Source: Alphaproteobacteria bacterium
Lineage (GTDB): Bacteria; Pseudomonadota; Alphaproteobacteria; Sphingomonadales; Sphingomonadaceae
Length of the DNA: 56,121 nucleotides
Reading direction: 5' to 3'
NCBI GenBank assembly: GCA_019239415.1
Contig: JAFAZW010000094.1
Span: 1 to 56,121 of the forward strand
The position numbers were made by a program, and so were the translations under genes. Under the pieces are notes generated by a model, which saw nothing but the letters and a program-made list of their open reading frames with translations, had not been told where the DNA came from and searched no databases. Below, in pieces: positions 41,841-50,863 of this stretch. Position 1 is the first letter of the stretch, and each line of letters opens with the position of its first letter.

Positions 41841-42329
41841 ATGTTCAAGCGCTCCACCCGAAGTGGCGGACCAATGGACGGGACGTTCTGGGCGAAGGCG
41901 GCGGGCGCCGCCCTGCTGCTCCTCGCCGCGGGCGGGGCGGCGCCGCCGCGTCCGGCGCAGGCGCCTCCGCCCGGCTACGGGCAGGTCATCGTGCGGGAGC
42001 AGATCATCGTCAGGATCACCCGCGGTCCGGCCTCGCCCGCTCTCGCCGCCTCGAGCGGCTGGAGGGAGCGCAAGGGGCCCAAATGCATCCCGGCACGGGC
42101 GCTGGCCGGCGCCCTGGTGTCGAGCGCGAGCAGCGTCGACTTCCTGATGCGCGACGGCAGCCGGGTGCGCGCGCGCCTCGAGAACGACTGCCCGGCGCTG
42201 GGTTATTATTACGGCTTCTACATCAGCCCGAACCCCGATGGACAGGTGTGCGCCGATCGCGACGCGATTCGCTCGCGCATCGGCGGCCAGTGCGACATCC
42301 ACCGGTTCCGAAGCCTTCAGCCGCATTGA
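41841..42329 (+). CDS. Exported conserved hypothetical protein
   Basis: The 162-residue protein has an N-terminal hydrophobic segment (WAKAAGAALLLLAAGGAAPP) after a charged start, so it is exported or anchored. The mature region (QIIVRITRGPASPALAASSG, CIPARALAGALVSSASSVDF, LENDCPALGYYYGFYISPNP) has four Cys. The type is common in sphingomonads without a known role. It precedes the helicase gene by 107 bases. Confidence 0.75.
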   Translation: MFKRSTRSGGPMDGTFWAKAAGAALLLLAAGGAAPPRPAQAPPPGYGQVIVREQIIVRITRGPASPALAASSGWRERKGPKCIPARALAGALVSSASSVDFLMRDGSRVRARLENDCPALGYYYGFYISPNPDGQVCADRDAIRSRIGGQCDIHRFRSLQPH

Positions 42330-42436
42330 CCGCGGCGCGGCACGGCGCCTTTCCTTGACATTGGCGCGGCGCTTGCCCAAGCGGCGGGCGGTTGCGGCAC
42401 CCCGGCGGGCGCTCCTCACTTTTTCCGGACTTCCTG

Positions 42437-43852
42437 ATGAGCTTTGCCGATCTCGGCCTTTCCGACGAATTGCTCCGCGCGGTGGCGGAAGCGGGCTATG
42501 ACGAGCCGACGCCGATCCAGCGGCAGGCGATCCCCTCGGTGCTGATGATGCGCGACTTGATCGGCATCGCCCAGACCGGCACCGGCAAGACGGCGAGCTT
42601 CGTGCTGCCGATGATCGACATCCTCGCCCAGGGCCGCAGCCGGGCGCGCATGCCGCGCAGCCTGATTCTCGAGCCGACCCGCGAGCTCGCCGCGCAGGTC
42701 GCCGAGAATTTCGAGAAGTACGGCAAGCACCACAAGCTCTCCATGGCCCTGCTCATCGGCGGCGTGTCGATGGGCGACCAGCAGAAGGCGCTCGAGAAGG
42801 GAGTCGACGTGCTGATCGCGACGCCGGGCCGGCTGATGGACCTGTTCGGCCGCGGCAAGATCATGCTCAACGACTGCAACCTCCTCGTCATCGACGAGGC
42901 GGACCGGATGCTCGACATGGGCTTCATCCCCGACATCGAGGAAATCTGCTCGAAGCTGCCGGCCCAGCGCCAGACCCTGCTCTTCTCCGCGACCATGCCG
43001 GCGCCGATCAAGAAGCTCGCCGACAAGTTCCTCACCAGCCCGAAGACGATCGAGGTGGCGCGGCCGGCGACGGCCAACGCGTCGATCGACCAGCGCCTCC
43101 TCAAGGTCGACGCCCGCAAGAAGAAGCAGGTGCTGATCGACCGCCTGTCCGGCCACGACGTGCGCACCGCCATCGTCTTCTCGAACCGCAAGACGACGGT
43201 GCGGGACCTCGCCAAGGACCTGAAGCGCGCCGGCCTTCGCGCCGGCGAGATCCACGGCGACATGGAGCAGCCCGAGCGGATCCGCGAGCTCGACCGGTTC
43301 AAGGAGGGTGAGATCAACATCCTCGTCGCCTCCGACGTCGCCGCGCGCGGCCTCGACATCAAGGACGTCAGCCACGTCTTCAACTATGACGTGCCGTGGC
43401 ACCCGGACGATTATATCCACCGCATCGGCCGCACCGGTCGCGCGGGGAAGACGGGCATCGCCATCACCCTTGCCACCCCGGCCGACGCCGAGGCGGTGGA
43501 GGCGATCGAGAAGCTGACCGGCGCGAAGATCAGGCCCGTCGAGGGCCCCGCGGCCCCGGCCGAGCCGGACGCGGCGCCCGCTCCCGACGACGCGGAAGCG
43601 CCCCGCCGCGGACGCGCCCGCGGCGGACGCCAGGCCCAGGATCGTCCGGCGCGCGAGGAGCGCCCGCGCCGCGAGCCGCGCCCGCCGCGGGCGGAGCGGA
43701 GCGAGCGCGGCTCCGCGCGCCGCGAGCCGGAGGAGGAGCGTCCGCGCCACGACGAACGTCCCGCGCGCCCGCGCCGGCCGGAGCCGGAGCCGGACGAAGA
43801 GGGCTGGAACGGCCCGATCCCGAGCTTCCTCGGCCAGACGCTCGGCAGCTGA
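42437..43852 (+). CDS. rhlE: DEAD-box RNA helicase (RhlE-like)
   Basis: The start is the ATG at 42437 (MSFADLGLSDELLRAVAEAG), giving 471 residues. All DEAD motifs are present: the Q motif (PTPIQRQAIP), Walker A AQTGTGKT, PTRELAAQ, VIDEADRMLD, SATMP and HRIGRTGRAG. From about residue 385 the tail is Arg-rich and disordered (ARGGRQAQDRPAREERPRRE), as in RhlE proteins that act in ribosome assembly and the RNA degradosome. The gene symbol is by best resemblance. Confidence 0.93.
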   Translation: MSFADLGLSDELLRAVAEAGYDEPTPIQRQAIPSVLMMRDLIGIAQTGTGKTASFVLPMIDILAQGRSRARMPRSLILEPTRELAAQVAENFEKYGKHHKLSMALLIGGVSMGDQQKALEKGVDVLIATPGRLMDLFGRGKIMLNDCNLLVIDEADRMLDMGFIPDIEEICSKLPAQRQTLLFSATMPAPIKKLADKFLTSPKTIEVARPATANASIDQRLLKVDARKKKQVLIDRLSGHDVRTAIVFSNRKTTVRDLAKDLKRAGLRAGEIHGDMEQPERIRELDRFKEGEINILVASDVAARGLDIKDVSHVFNYDVPWHPDDYIHRIGRTGRAGKTGIAITLATPADAEAVEAIEKLTGAKIRPVEGPAAPAEPDAAPAPDDAEAPRRGRARGGRQAQDRPAREERPRREPRPPRAERSERGSARREPEEERPRHDERPARPRRPEPEPDEEGWNGPIPSFLGQTLGS

Positions 43853-43883
43853 CCCGCCTTATCGGTTTCCTGCGCTCATCTCC

Positions 43884-43962
43884 GTTCGGGCTGGGCCTGT
43901 CGAAGCCCTGTCCTTCCGTCTGGCGGAGAGAAAGGGAGGGCTTCGACAAGCTCAGCCCGAAC
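43884..43962. repeat. GTTCGGGCTG...CAGCCCGAAC inverted repeat
   Basis: Left arm GTTCGGGCTGGGCCTGTCGA (43884-43903) and right arm TCGACAAGCTCAGCCCGAAC (43943-43962) frame a 39-base centre. It is the familiar sphingomonad dispersed palindrome. It lies between convergent genes and may end both transcripts. Confidence 0.85.
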
Positions 43963-44020
43963 GATGTCCCCTGGTTTCCCCATCGAGGCCAGCGTCACGG
44001 ACAGGGGAAGCCCGCCCCGC

Positions 44021-44464
44021 TTACCGCCCCGGACCCGGCGGCGCGGGCGGTGCCTGGGGGTTGCCGCGCAGGCCCATGGTTTCGAGCAGCAGGCGGCGGT
44101 CGGGCTCGGACAGGCCCTGGAGGTTGCGGACCGTCGCGTCGGTCGCCAGGCGGGCGATCTGGGCGCTGATGTCGTCGATGCGGCGCAGCAGCGCCGCGAC
44201 CCTGGCGACGTCGACCGGGGTGGCGGAAGCGGCGGCGCGCAGCTCGTCGACCGCCGCCTGACCCTGGGCCTGCAGCGCCTGGCCCTGCGTCGCGCCCTGC
44301 GGCGCGCCGGAGACGATCAGCTTCACGCCCGCCTCGGAGAAGCCGCGCTGGCGCAGCGACTGCTCGAACTGGGCGAGCTGCTCCGCCGGCGACGGCGGCG
44401 GACCGGGCGCGGCGGCGACGGGTGCGGCCTGCATCGCGGCTGCGGCGAGGAAAAGGGAGATCAT
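44021..44464 (-). CDS. Small periplasmic helical protein (Spy/heavy-metal-sensor-like)
   Basis: The ATG at 44464 overlaps the korB stop (ATGA), giving 147 residues. The signal is MISLFLAAAAMQAAPVAAAP. The mature protein is all helical and Gln/Ala-rich (AEQLAQFEQSLRQRGFSEAG, VARVAALLRRIDDISAQIAR, LSEPDRRLLLETMGLRGNPQ), which resembles Spy/CpxP/ZraP-type periplasmic chaperones. It ends the korAB operon, an unexpected partner. The family assignment is weak. Confidence 0.65.
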   Translation of the reverse strand: MISLFLAAAAMQAAPVAAAPGPPPSPAEQLAQFEQSLRQRGFSEAGVKLIVSGAPQGATQGQALQAQGQAAVDELRAAASATPVDVARVAALLRRIDDISAQIARLATDATVRNLQGLSEPDRRLLLETMGLRGNPQAPPAPPGPGR

Positions 44465-45486
44465 ATCGCGTGGGGCTCCTTGGCGACCATCCAGCTCTGG
44501 CCCTTCGAGACCAACGCCTGGAGGTCGGGGGTCTTGCCGGCGCTCGCTTCGGCATTTTGGCGAACGACGGCGGTTTCGAAGGTCGGCGCGGGATCCTCGT
44601 AGAGAACCCCGAGAGCGGTGGGCCAGCCGCCGCCGAGCGGCATCTCGACCAGCATGTGGGCGATCGAGCGGTTGGGCGGCTCGTGGACGAGCACGCCGGC
44701 CGCTTGCCAATCGCCGCCCTCGACTTCGACGATGCGGAGCGACAGATGCTCGGCGTTGAGCGCCAGCCCCTTGGTGCCGCCGGCGAACAGCATCGGCTCG
44801 CCGGCCTTCAGCCACAGCTGGTTGCCGGCATTTTCCTTGGCGGTGAAGGGGGCGAAGACGTCGTCATTGTAGACGATGCAATTCTGGTAGATTTCGACGA
44901 ACGCGGCCCCCTTGTGGGCGTGGGCGGCCTTGAGGACGTCCGGCAGGTTCTTGTGGACGTCGATGCCGCGGGCGACGAAGCGGGCGCCGGAGCCGAGCGC
45001 GAAGGCGCTGGGGCTGGCCGGACGGTCGACCGAGCCGAACGGGGTCGAGGGGCTGCGCGTCCCGACCCGGCTGGTCGGCGAGTACTGGCCCTTGGTGAGG
45101 CCGTAAATCTCGTTGTTGAACAACAGGATTTGGCAGTCGAGGTTGCGCCTCAGCACGTGCATCGTGTGGTTGCCGCCGATCGACAAAGCATCGCCGTCGC
45201 CGGTGATGATCCACACGTCGAGGTCCGGGTTGGCAAGCTTGATGCCGGTCGCGAAGGTCGGCGCGCGGCCATGGATGGTGTGGAAGCCGTAGGTCTCCAT
45301 ATAATAGGGAAAGCGGCTCGAGCAGCCGATGCCGGAGACGAACACGACATTCTCCGGCCGGACGCCGAGCTCCGGCATGGTGCGCTGGACCGCCTTCAGC
45401 ACGGCATAGTCGCCGCACCCCGGGCACCAGCGCACCTCCTGGTCGGTGGCGAAATCCTTCGCGGTGAGCTTGGTGAGTTCGTTCAT
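44461..45486 (-). CDS. korB: 2-oxoacid (2-oxoglutarate):ferredoxin oxidoreductase, beta subunit
   Basis: The 341-residue protein has VRWCPGCGDYAVLKAV at the N-terminus and the thiamine-diphosphate motif GDGDALSIGGNHTMHVLRRN...FNNEIYG. VGTRSPSTPFGSVDRP fits the 2-oxoglutarate type. With KorA it oxidatively decarboxylates 2-oxoglutarate to succinyl-CoA with ferredoxin as acceptor, an alternative to the dehydrogenase complex. A palindromic repeat separates it from korA. Confidence 0.95.
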   Translation of the reverse strand: MNELTKLTAKDFATDQEVRWCPGCGDYAVLKAVQRTMPELGVRPENVVFVSGIGCSSRFPYYMETYGFHTIHGRAPTFATGIKLANPDLDVWIITGDGDALSIGGNHTMHVLRRNLDCQILLFNNEIYGLTKGQYSPTSRVGTRSPSTPFGSVDRPASPSAFALGSGARFVARGIDVHKNLPDVLKAAHAHKGAAFVEIYQNCIVYNDDVFAPFTAKENAGNQLWLKAGEPMLFAGGTKGLALNAEHLSLRIVEVEGGDWQAAGVLVHEPPNRSIAHMLVEMPLGGGWPTALGVLYEDPAPTFETAVVRQNAEASAGKTPDLQALVSKGQSWMVAKEPHAI

Positions 45487-45508
45487 GCCGATTTCCCGGT
45501 GATGAGTC

Positions 45509-45593
45509 CGTCACCCCGGACTTGATCCGGGGTCCACCTTTCCTTCTCAACCTCTCTGAAGAAGGTGGATGCCGGATCAAGTCCGGCATGACG
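45509..45593. repeat. Inverted repeat between korA and korB
   Basis: Arms CGTCACCCCGGACTTGATCC (45509 onward) and GGATCAAGTCCGGCATGACG (ending 45593) flank CCACCTT/AAGGTGG inner arms. It is a classic sphingomonad repeat, placed inside an operon where it would form an RNA hairpin between the two cistrons. Confidence 0.88.
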
Positions 45594-45616
45594 GTTCAAT
45601 GTGCTGCCCGACCGAC

Positions 45617-47497
45617 TCATCCCAGCGCCTCCTCGATCGCCGCCTCGATCTCGGCGATCTTGAACGGCTGACCGCTGGTCTTCGTCACTGGCCGGGCGTC
45701 GACCAGATACTGGTCGCGCAGCAGGGTCTTGAGCTGGCCCGTGTTCATCTCGGGTACGATGATCCGCTCGTAAGACCTTAGCAAAGAACCGAGATTCTTC
45801 GGCAGCGGCCAGATGTGGCGCAGGTGGATGTGGGCGACGTCCTCGCCGCGCGACCGCGCCCGGCGAACGGCCTGGTGGATCGGGCCGAAGGTCGAGCCCC
45901 AGCCGACCACGGCGAGCTTGCCGCCCTCCCCGCCCAGGCAGACGTCCTGCTCGGGGAGCGAGTCCGCCACGCCGAGCACCTTGGCGGCACGGGTGTCGCT
46001 CATCTTCTGGTGGTTGGCCGGCGCATAGTCGATATGGCCGGTCGCGAAATTCTTCTCGATGCCGCCGATCCGGTGAGTGAGGCCGGGCGTCCCGGGCTTT
46101 ACCCAGACGCGGGCGAGCTTGCCGTCGCGGCGATAGGGGCTGAACGTCGCCTCCTCGCTTGGCTGCTCGTCGTAGAATTCGACCGGAAACGGCTGATATT
46201 GCGCCATGTCCGGCACCTTCCAAGGCTCGGCCGCATTGGCGATATAGCCGTCCGTGAGGAGCATCACGGGCGTCATGTACTGAACCGCGATGCGGCACGC
46301 CTCGATGGCGCAATCGAAGGCATCGGCGGGCGAGCGGGCGGCGATCACTGGCATCGGCGCGTCGCCGTTGCGGCCGTAGACCGCCTGGTAGAGGTCCGAC
46401 TGCTCGGTCTTGGTGGGAAGGCCCGTCGACGGCCCGCCGCGCTGCGAGTTGACGATGACGAGCGGCAGCTCGGCCATGATCGCAAGGCCCATCGCCTCCA
46501 TCTTGAGCGCGATGCCCGGGCCGGAGGAGGAGGTGACGCCGAGGCTGCCCGCATAGGAGGCGCCGATCGCCGAGCCGATCGCGGCGATCTCGTCCTCCGC
46601 CTGGAACGTCGTGACGCCGTACTCCTTCAAGCGCGAGAGGTGGTGGAGGATCGCCGAAGCCGGCGTGATCGGATAGCCGCCGAAGAACATCGGCAGGCCG
46701 GCGAGCTGCGCCCCGGCGACGAGGCCGAGCGAGATCGCCTCCGCGCCGGTCACGGTCCGGTAGAGACCCGGCGCGGCCGGCGCCGGTTCCAGATGATGCT
46801 GGTGGAGCTGGCCGCCGATCTCCGCCGTCTCGCCATAAGCATGGCCCGCGTTGAGCGCGGCGATGTTCGCCTCGGCGAGCTCGGGCGCCTTGGCGAACTT
46901 GGTCCGGAGCCACTCGACGAGCGGCGCGCGGTCGCGGTCGAACATCCACAGCGCGAGGCCCAGCGTCCACATGTTCTTGCAGCGCAGCGCTTCCTTGTTG
47001 CCGAGGCCGAAGGGCTTCACCGTGTCGAGCGTAAGCTGGGAGATGTTGAGCGCGATGAGGCGCCATCTGGCGAGGCTGCCGTCCTCGAGCGGATTGCCCT
47101 CGTAGCCCGCCTTGGCGAGGTTGCGGGCACCGAACTCGCCCTCGTCCGCGATGATGAGGCCGCCCGGCTTGAGGTCGCCGACATTCACCTTGAGCGCCGC
47201 CGGGTTCATCGCGACGAGCACGTCGGGGGCGTCGCCGGCGGTGTCGATCGCCGTCGAGCCGAAATTGATCTGGAAGGCGGAGACGCCGAAGGTGGTGCCC
47301 TGCGGGGCACGGATCTCGGCCGGGAAATCCGGGAAGGTGGCGAGGTCGTTCCCCGCCAGCGCGGTCGACAGGGTGAACTGGCCGCCGGTCAGCTGCATGC
47401 CGTCGCCGCTGTCCCCGGCGAAGCGCACGACGACGGCTTCGGGCCGGACGTCCGCCTCGGCTTCTTCGGGGGTGAGGAGGTGGGTGGCCGTCGCCAA
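45617..47497 (-). CDS. korA: 2-oxoacid:ferredoxin oxidoreductase, fused gamma-alpha subunit
   Basis: The 626-residue protein has an N-terminal gamma domain (about 20-210, VVRFAGDSGDGMQLTGGQFT) joined to the alpha domain (about 220-600). The latter contains FFGGYPITPASAILHHLSRL, AIGASYAGSLGVTSSSGPGI and SQRGGPSTGLPTKTEQSDLY, the coenzyme-A/TPP-binding signature of the family. The fusion is normal for aerobic KorA. It heads the operon korA-korB-periplasmic protein, with the promoter upstream of 47497. Confidence 0.95.
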   Translation of the reverse strand: MATATHLLTPEEAEADVRPEAVVVRFAGDSGDGMQLTGGQFTLSTALAGNDLATFPDFPAEIRAPQGTTFGVSAFQINFGSTAIDTAGDAPDVLVAMNPAALKVNVGDLKPGGLIIADEGEFGARNLAKAGYEGNPLEDGSLARWRLIALNISQLTLDTVKPFGLGNKEALRCKNMWTLGLALWMFDRDRAPLVEWLRTKFAKAPELAEANIAALNAGHAYGETAEIGGQLHQHHLEPAPAAPGLYRTVTGAEAISLGLVAGAQLAGLPMFFGGYPITPASAILHHLSRLKEYGVTTFQAEDEIAAIGSAIGASYAGSLGVTSSSGPGIALKMEAMGLAIMAELPLVIVNSQRGGPSTGLPTKTEQSDLYQAVYGRNGDAPMPVIAARSPADAFDCAIEACRIAVQYMTPVMLLTDGYIANAAEPWKVPDMAQYQPFPVEFYDEQPSEEATFSPYRRDGKLARVWVKPGTPGLTHRIGGIEKNFATGHIDYAPANHQKMSDTRAAKVLGVADSLPEQDVCLGGEGGKLAVVGWGSTFGPIHQAVRRARSRGEDVAHIHLRHIWPLPKNLGSLLRSYERIIVPEMNTGQLKTLLRDQYLVDARPVTKTSGQPFKIAEIEAAIEEALG

Positions 47498-47608
47498 TTT
47501 CGCTTCCTTGCTAGCGCGCTGCCGCCCTCCCTAGCGGCCGGCGTCCGAAGCGACAACCGTGAGGCGCCCGCGGAAGGGGCCGACGTCGCGGCCCGCCCCG
47601 CGCCGGCG

Positions 47609-47884
47609 TCAGTCCGGGCGGGCCTGGACCGGCTGGAGCGTCTGGTTGTAGGTGTTCTGCTTCGCGTCGTCGGCGTCTTCCTCGCGCTGGCGCTGGAGCA
47701 TCGACCATTCCTGCTTGGTCCGGCAGACCTTGCGGCGCGCGATCCGGCTCTCGGAGAGCGACTCGCTGCGGCAGATCATCTTGTCTTCGGGAGCGACCTG
47801 CTCGCCCCCCTTCTTGGCGGCGACGGCCTCACCGCTGCCGAGCAAGGCCATGGCGGCGGTGGCGAGCAGGATCGAGTAGCGCAT
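47609..47884 (-). CDS. Small secreted hypothetical protein, paralogue 1
   Basis: The 91-residue protein has a signal peptide ending at GEAVAA. The core KMICRSESLSESRIARRKVC, RTKQEWSMLQRQREE matches the protein at 47992-48291 residue for residue in pattern (C-R...SRI-R...C-x-KxEW). The two Cys may form a disulfide. This is a recurring sphingomonad type of unknown function. Confidence 0.75.
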   Translation of the reverse strand: MRYSILLATAAMALLGSGEAVAAKKGGEQVAPEDKMICRSESLSESRIARRKVCRTKQEWSMLQRQREEDADDAKQNTYNQTLQPVQARPD

Positions 47885-47991
47885 ATTACCTCCCCAAATT
47901 TGCCGGACTGTGCCGCGCCGGCCGGAAAAGAGTCAAGCCGCAAAGCAACTTAGCAAGGCTGTGCGAAGGACGTAATCGTGCCGGCGGCCCT

Positions 47992-48291
47992 TCAGGCCCT
48001 CGGCAGCACGCCGCCCTCGCCGACGACGTTGCGGAAGGTGTCTAGCTGCTGGCGCTGATGGTTGGTGCTCTCCAGGCCCTGCTCGGTGTCGCGCAGGCGC
48101 TGCTGGTCGATCTGCGCCCATTCCTCCTTGGAGTGGCAGGTGCGGGTGCGGCCGATGCGGCTCGTCGTGTCGGCCTGGGCGCGGCAGACGGTGCGGGTCT
48201 TGGCCGGTTTCGGGTCGGAGCCGCCGGCGCAAGCGGGCCCGCCGGCGAGCAGGGCCGCCGCGGCGGCCGCGGGCAGGAAAGAAGCGCGCAT
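47992..48291 (-). CDS. Small secreted hypothetical protein, paralogue 2
   Basis: The 99-residue protein has a signal peptide ending at PACA. The core is TVCRAQADTTSRIGRTRTCH, SKEEWAQIDQQRLRDTEQGL. It is the tandem paralogue of 47609-47884, with a longer Gln-rich helix at the C-terminus. The 107-base gap between the two contains no gene. Confidence 0.75.
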   Translation of the reverse strand: MRASFLPAAAAAALLAGGPACAGGSDPKPAKTRTVCRAQADTTSRIGRTRTCHSKEEWAQIDQQRLRDTEQGLESTNHQRQQLDTFRNVVGEGGVLPRA

Positions 48292-48456
48292 GAAAGCCTC
48301 CTGTGATTTCCGCAGCTTGAGCCCTCGGCGGCGGCGAAGTCAAGTTGACCGGGCTTGCCCGTTTGCGGGCGGCGGCGGCCCGCTCGGCGCCATCGGGGCC
48401 ATTGCCGGTTGCCGGCCGGAACCCTATCGAGGCGGCGCCTAGAACCGGAGCCGACC

Positions 48457-49410
48457 TTGTCCGACCCCTTCGTCCGTCCCGACGTCCGCCTCTTCCTCGA
48501 CTATCTGAACGGCCTGCCCGGGCCCAAGAGCCACGAGGCGGGGCCGGAGGAGGCGCGGCGCATGATCGTCGCCTCGCGCCACGTCGCCGACGCGCCGGTC
48601 GGGACGCTGGCGGTGATCCGCGACCTCGCCTGCCCCGGCCCGGCCGGCTACATCCCGCTTCGCCTCTACGACGCGCGCGAGACTCGGGAGGCGGGGCCGC
48701 TCGTCCTCTTCTTCCACGGCGGCGGCTTCGTGCTCGGCGACCTCGACACACACGCGCCGTTCTGCGCCGAGATGGCGCGGGCGCTCGACCTCCCCGTTCT
48801 CGCCGTCGACTACCGGCTGGCGCCCGAGCATCCCTTCCCCGCCGGGCCCGAGGACGGCATCGCCGCCGCGCGCTGGGCCGCGGAGAGCCCGGAGACGCTG
48901 GGGCGCGCGGTGACCGGCCTCGTCCCCTGCGGCGACAGCGCGGGGGGCAATTTCGCCATCGTCGTAAGCCTCGCCCTGCGCGACGACCCGGCGGCGGCGC
49001 CGGTGGTCGCGCAATGGCCGATCTACCCCGCCGCCGATCCCGCCAAGGGCTATCCCTCCTACCAGGATTTCGGCCAGGGCTACCTCCTCACCCATGAGGG
49101 GATGGACTGGTTCGACGCCTGCTACCGGCCCGCCAAGGCCGACTGGCGCTATTCGCCGCTGCTCAAGAGCCAGGAGGGGATGCCGCCGACCTTGGTCGTC
49201 ACCGCCAGCCTCGACCCGATCCGCGACCAGGGCCGCGCCTACGCCGCCGCCTGCGCCCAGGCGGGCGTGCCGGTCGTCTTCCGCGAGGCGCAGGGGACGA
49301 TCCACGGCTTCATCAACCTCAGGAAGGCGATCCCCTCCAGCCAGGCCGACGTCGAGGCGGGGTTCGCGGCGCTGAGGCTGATCCTCGCCGAGGCGGGGCG
49401 GCCGGCATGA
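48457..49410 (+). CDS. Alpha/beta hydrolase, HSL-family carboxylesterase
   Basis: A TTG start at 48457 behind CGGAG gives 317 residues; no ATG fits. The oxyanion motif is FFHGGGFVLGD and the nucleophile is in GDSAGG. The Asp (ASLDPIRDQG) and His (GTIHGF) complete the triad. These are hallmarks of the hormone-sensitive-lipase group acting on short-chain esters. The stop overlaps rppH (ATGA). Confidence 0.92.
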   Translation: MSDPFVRPDVRLFLDYLNGLPGPKSHEAGPEEARRMIVASRHVADAPVGTLAVIRDLACPGPAGYIPLRLYDARETREAGPLVLFFHGGGFVLGDLDTHAPFCAEMARALDLPVLAVDYRLAPEHPFPAGPEDGIAAARWAAESPETLGRAVTGLVPCGDSAGGNFAIVVSLALRDDPAAAPVVAQWPIYPAADPAKGYPSYQDFGQGYLLTHEGMDWFDACYRPAKADWRYSPLLKSQEGMPPTLVVTASLDPIRDQGRAYAAACAQAGVPVVFREAQGTIHGFINLRKAIPSSQADVEAGFAALRLILAEAGRPA

Positions 49411-49883
49411 CCGACCCCGCCGCCCTTCCCTACCGCCCCGGCGCCGGGGTCATGCTGATCAACCGCGAGGGCAAGGTGTTCGTCGCGCAGCGGATCGATT
49501 CCACCCTCGAGGCCTGGCAGATGCCGCAGGGCGGCCTGGACGAAGGGGAGGATGCGGAGGACGGCGCGCTGCGCGAGCTCGAAGAGGAGACGGGCATTCC
49601 CCGGGAGAGGGTGGAGATCCTCGCCCGCTGCGCCGAGCCGCTCACCTACGACCTGCCGCACGACCTGGTCGGCAAGCTTTGGAAGGGCAAGTGGCGCGGC
49701 CAGAAGCAGCATTGGTTCCTCGCCCGCTTCCTCGGCGAGGATTCGGAGGTGAACATCGCCACCGCCAATCCCGAGTTCCGCGCGTGGCGCTGGGCCGAGC
49801 CCGGCGCGCTGCCCGCGATGATCGTGCCCTTCAAGAAGAAGCTCTACGAGGATGTGCTCGCCGCCTTCCGGGAGTGGCTTTGA
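49407..49883 (+). CDS. rppH: RNA pyrophosphohydrolase (Nudix)
   Basis: The 158-residue protein has the Nudix box GGLDEGEDAEDGALRELEEE-TGI. The RppH-specific flank (WQMPQGG, LPHDLVGKLWKGKWRGQKQH, WFLARFLG) and the C-terminal RAWRWAEP / VPFKKKLYEDVL are also present. It converts 5'-triphosphate to monophosphate RNA to start decay. Coupled translation with the esterase is an odd pairing but tightly overlapped. Confidence 0.96.
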   Translation: MTDPAALPYRPGAGVMLINREGKVFVAQRIDSTLEAWQMPQGGLDEGEDAEDGALRELEEETGIPRERVEILARCAEPLTYDLPHDLVGKLWKGKWRGQKQHWFLARFLGEDSEVNIATANPEFRAWRWAEPGALPAMIVPFKKKLYEDVLAAFREWL

Positions 49884-49908
49884 GCCTGAGGGGGTCGGAA
49901 GGCGGGCC

Positions 49909-50823
49909 TCACGACTCCTTCGACAGCCACTGGAAGAGGCGCAGCGCGAAGGCCTGATTGTCGTTGCCGGGGGCGTTCATGCCGAACCTACGGCCCTTGT
50001 CGTCAATCTGCGCGCTGATCATCGCGGCTTCCCCGAGCACGACCACTCGCCCGCGCCCGGACCCGAGCGCCACCGCCTGCCGGTGACCCGCTGCGCTCGT
50101 CGGCCGCAACACCGGCCCCGGCGGGACGAATTCGACAGCGCCGGGGGGAAGAAGCAGCAGCGGCTCTCCGGCGCCGGTGAGGCTCTGGCCGGTGAAGGTC
50201 ATCACCCTCCCCAGCCCCGAGGTGATGACATGCGGGCGGAGCAGGCCCGCTTCCCGCGTGAAGACCGCCGTTCCCCTGCCGGCATAAGCCGGGCCGGTCG
50301 TCGGAACCTCGACGAAGCCGCCGCCCATGCCGACGCCGAAGGCGCGCGCCAGACCCTGCGAGGCCTGGCCGAACGGGGCATGGTCGGCGACGAGCAGCAA
50401 GCCGCCCCCGCCTTCGACCCAGCGCCGGACGACGGCGATCTCGGCCCGCGCGAAAGCCGCCGCCCCGCGTTCGCCGCCCCGCCTGATCGGCAGGTTGATC
50501 GGCCCGATCCGCACGCGGTCCCCGCCGGCCGCGTTGGCGACGACAAGCACCTCGCAAGCCGCCAGCGATTGGGCGGTGAACGCGCCGCGATGGCGGGAGA
50601 CGCGGTAGCCCGCCGCCTCGGCCAGCCGAGCCAGCGGCCGGTAGCGGCCGGTTGCCGTGTGCGCGTTGTAATGGCCTTCATCGACGCAGACCCGCTCGGC
50701 GCGGCGGGCCCGCAGGGCGAGGGGCGGTGTCGGCCGGTAGGCGGAATCAACCCGCTGGCCGAACGGTATCAGCGCGACCCCCGCGATCAGCAGCGCGGCG
50801 GAAAGGGCGGTCGCGGCCAGCAC
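49909..50823 (-). CDS. DUF4350-like membrane-anchored protein
   Basis: The likely start is a GTG at 50823 just before a membrane helix (LAATALSAALLIAGVALIPF), giving 304 residues. An ATG inside the LuxR gene (about 50973) is the alternative. The periplasmic part (VCVDEGHYNAHTATGRYRPL, LLLVADHAPFG, ALGSGRGRVVVLGEAAMISA) has the glutamine-amidotransferase-like fold pattern of DUF4350. The lack of a good ribosome site suggests coupling to the LuxR gene, whose stop is 41 bases upstream. Function is unknown. Confidence 0.7.
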   Translation of the reverse strand: MLAATALSAALLIAGVALIPFGQRVDSAYRPTPPLALRARRAERVCVDEGHYNAHTATGRYRPLARLAEAAGYRVSRHRGAFTAQSLAACEVLVVANAAGGDRVRIGPINLPIRRGGERGAAAFARAEIAVVRRWVEGGGGLLLVADHAPFGQASQGLARAFGVGMGGGFVEVPTTGPAYAGRGTAVFTREAGLLRPHVITSGLGRVMTFTGQSLTGAGEPLLLLPPGAVEFVPPGPVLRPTSAAGHRQAVALGSGRGRVVVLGEAAMISAQIDDKGRRFGMNAPGNDNQAFALRLFQWLSKES

Positions 50824-50863
50824 CCGCGCGGCGATCCGGCGGCCGCGGCGGCCGCGGCGGCCT

